This document shows positions 31,610 to 33,406 of a stretch of 33,406 nucleotides of DNA, in pieces. The notes beneath the pieces were generated by a model. The model was not told the DNA's origin, did no database searches, and saw only the letters and a list, made by a program, of their open reading frames with translations. The stretch is from contig JAYWHT010000091.1 of assembly GCA_043777595.1 (NCBI GenBank), forward strand, positions 1-33,406, in the 5' to 3' direction. The DNA comes from JAYVJH01 sp043777595 (GTDB taxonomy: Bacteria > Bacteroidota > Bacteroidia > Cytophagales > Spirosomataceae). The first letter of the stretch is position 1. Each line of letters starts with the position of its first letter. Made by a program: the position numbers and the translations under genes.

Positions 31610-33040
31610 TTATTCTCTATAATTAAGTGCAGGTTTACGGTCGCCGACGAGGGCTTTGTATTGATAGCCACCTTTGCGAGTGTCAAACTCGGCTTTGGCA
31701 TCTTTGATAAGCTGCGGATTGTTGTATAAGTCCATAGCTGTCAGGGCAATGGCTTTGGCTGCTACCATCATTCCCTTACGGCCAATACCCGTACCACCTG
31801 CCGCTACGGCCTGCCAGCTGTGTGCGGGCGTACCTGGCACCCACGTAGCGGTGCGAAGCCCCATTGTTGGCACAGTCCAGCTTACATCGCCTACGTCTGT
31901 TGAGCCTCCGCTACCACCTTCGGCTTGTGAGGGTTGTATTTTTTCAGAATTAAATACATCGCTAATGCCCATGCCTTCGGTGGCTTGTATTTTTTTGGCA
32001 AATTCCAGCTCGGCAGCCGTATATTTCACACCACCTACTCTTGTGAGGTTGGCGTGTACGGCCTTGGCGAGGGCATCGTTTGGCAGTAGTTCATGTACGC
32101 CCCCAATCACTTCCCAATCAACAGTCGTACCTGTACCCATGGCTGCGCCTTTGGCGGCTTTTTCGACTCTGTCCCAAATTGAGGCTACTAAATCACGGTT
32201 TGGGTGGCGGACGTAATAATAGACTTCGGCAAAATCTGGCACAACGTTGGGGGCTTTGCCACCGTTTGTGATTACATAATGAATACGAGTAGCCGAAGGA
32301 ATATGCTCACGCATCATATTGACCATGTTGTTCATGGCCTCTACACCGTCGAGTGCAGAGCGGCCACGGTCGGGTGCGCCAGCGGCGTGAGCAGACACCC
32401 CATGAAAACGAAATTTGGCCGATTTATTGGCCAACGAACTTGCCGAATTGGCAGAGTTGGCATCGCCTGGGTGCCAGTGAAGAACCACATCGACATCGTT
32501 AAATAACCCCTCACGAGCCATATAGACCTTGCCAGAGCCACCTTCTTCGGCGGGTGTGCCATAAAACCGTACCGTTCCTTTTTGGCCTGTTTGTACCAAC
32601 CAGTCTTTGACGGCTATGGCGGCGGCCATTGAGCCTACACCAAATAAATGATGCCCGCAAGCATGACCAGCGAGTTTGCCCAACGATTTTTTTTCGGGGA
32701 TAGAATCTTGCGAAAGACCTGGCAGAGCATCAAATTCGCCCAAAATACCAATCACAGGCTTACCACTACCAAAAGTGGCCGTAAAAGCAGTAGGCATATC
32801 GGCCACGCCTGCCTGAACGGTAAAGCCTTCTTTTTTGAGGTTGTCTTGCAGCAAGGCCGAACTCTGTACTTCTTGATAGCCCATTTCGGCATAGCCCCAG
32901 ATTTGGCCAGAAAGTGTGCCGTATTTACTTAGTTTTTTGTCTAATTGATTGATGACATTGGTTTTGTCGTCTAATTTTTGGGAATTGCTCTGGCCAGCTA
33001 ACAATAGACCGAGAGAAAGGGTGAGGATTGTTTTTTTCAT
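31610..33040 (-). CDS. M20-family amidohydrolase (AbgB/IAL1-like), exported
   Basis: A 476-residue metal-dependent amidohydrolase. The signal peptide covers about residues 1-20 (MKKTILTLSLGLLLAGQSNS). Metal-ligand regions are GEFDALPG, GHACGHH (H126 to H131), TPAEEGG (E165-E166), LHWHPGD and TPAHSWQ. Members cleave N-acyl amino acids or aminobenzoyl-glutamate. The signal peptide places this one in the periplasm. The gene starts 51 bp from the truncated permease frame, which runs the other way. Confidence 0.9.
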   Translation of the reverse strand: MKKTILTLSLGLLLAGQSNSQKLDDKTNVINQLDKKLSKYGTLSGQIWGYAEMGYQEVQSSALLQDNLKKEGFTVQAGVADMPTAFTATFGSGKPVIGILGEFDALPGLSQDSIPEKKSLGKLAGHACGHHLFGVGSMAAAIAVKDWLVQTGQKGTVRFYGTPAEEGGSGKVYMAREGLFNDVDVVLHWHPGDANSANSASSLANKSAKFRFHGVSAHAAGAPDRGRSALDGVEAMNNMVNMMREHIPSATRIHYVITNGGKAPNVVPDFAEVYYYVRHPNRDLVASIWDRVEKAAKGAAMGTGTTVDWEVIGGVHELLPNDALAKAVHANLTRVGGVKYTAAELEFAKKIQATEGMGISDVFNSEKIQPSQAEGGSGGSTDVGDVSWTVPTMGLRTATWVPGTPAHSWQAVAAGGTGIGRKGMMVAAKAIALTAMDLYNNPQLIKDAKAEFDTRKGGYQYKALVGDRKPALNYRE

Positions 33041-33090
33041 TGGAACTTACTCTTGAAAAAGGTTTAAAAATGTTTTTAGTGGGGTTAATA

Positions 33091-33406
33091 ATGGAGAATC
33101 TAACTTCCAAATATACGGTTTTTCTCGCATACTATATGAGATCAATTGGTTTTGACAACAAAGGCTTGATTTCGGTGGGTAGTTCGACCGATATAGACAA
33201 AAACTTTGAGCCACTTCGTAACGAACTTTTGGCTTCGGGCATGGTGTCGTCAGTTTGTAAGTCCAGTTCGTTACCTACCCGAATTTGGAGCAACAGCAAC
33301 GGCTGGAGATGGAAAAACTCAACGCCACAAGACGAGGGAGCAATTTTTAATATCGTGGCCACTAACTATGACTACATCAAAACGTTGGGAATAACACTCA
33401 AAGAAG
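33091..33406 (+). pseudogene. 5'-truncated ABC permease fragment (FtsX/MacB type)
   Basis: From about residue 16 of the frame starting at 33091 (RSIGFDNKGLISV) the sequence matches the periplasmic core of Bacteroidota FtsX/MacB-type ABC permeases: KNFEPLRNELLASG, SSSLPTRIWSNSNGW and NYDYIKTLGITLKE are typical phrases. In complete proteins this lies after an N-terminal membrane helix and roughly 250-300 further residues. Here only about 15 unrelated codons precede it, and the divergent M20 gene follows at once. The gene has therefore lost its 5' part. It is open to the window end, so the rest may be intact or decayed beyond it. Confidence 0.6.

Overview
The window is chromosomal DNA of a member of the Bacteroidota, most likely a Cytophagia-type aerobe. 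Several promoters carry the phylum's -7 box TAnnTTTG, often with an upstream TTG. Shine-Dalgarno sequences are lacking, and the gene content fits: BshA (bacillithiol), a LytS/LytTR pair, a fused SpmA-SpmB protein, a HExxHxxGLxHN zinc metalloprotease, secreted hydrolases with signal peptides and an outer-membrane barrel. I see no rRNA, tRNA, CRISPR array, phage or classical IS transposase gene. Most genes are single housekeeping or envelope genes in short operons on both strands. The window is better described as core chromosome with scattered small insertions than as one accessory island.

Layout. 1-390: a small inverted-repeat element that cuts off the start of an ATPase gene. 390-4215: an orphan VWA protein, an NhaD-type Na+/H+ antiporter and an FGGY sugar kinase. 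4329-7029 (minus): an unknown protein coupled to a frameshifted EEP-family nuclease/phosphatase, inorganic pyrophosphatase and a CpsB-like PHP phosphatase. 7217-10147: RfbC, then a LytS histidine kinase and a LytTR regulator separated by a decayed four-helix-bundle (IVP-like) element. 10236-13149: PhyH dioxygenase, RibD, a thioredoxin-like ferredoxin and a LOG-family protein. 13464-16922: a small secreted protein, an FAD monooxygenase, a broken antitoxin-like gene and SpmAB. 17001-20046: BshA and a large secreted protein of unknown function. 20133-23110: a duplicated metalloprotease tail, two small genes and the metalloprotease. 23182-24929: an RmlD-like reductase and NadC. 24930-25464: a structured, non-coding leader ending in a strong terminator. 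25465-26894: outer-membrane protein and ThuA-like protein. 27179-29979: a two-subunit molybdenum hydroxylase. 30307-33040: a beta-lactamase-fold serine hydrolase and an M20 amidohydrolase. 33091-end: a 5'-truncated FtsX/MacB-type permease.

The most interesting signals lie between genes. (i) Tandem promoters, a foldable roughly 250-nt segment and a hairpin with a U-tract stand directly ahead of nadC, which is the arrangement of an attenuator, a riboswitch or a small RNA gene. (ii) Three copies of a 57-bp two-hairpin repeat occur. Two are inverted around a severed ATPase start, and one lies between exact 16-bp direct repeats at the nhaD stop codon. (iii) An IVP-like element with terminal inverted repeats has split a two-component pair. 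(iv) The last codons of the metalloprotease gene are repeated 530 bp away, with two small genes in between. (v) A 43-bp repeat occurs upstream of bshA and of the molybdenum hydroxylase, and its two copies differ only by transitions. Three small genes carry single-base lesions (two frameshifts and one stop), either real decay or sequencing error.
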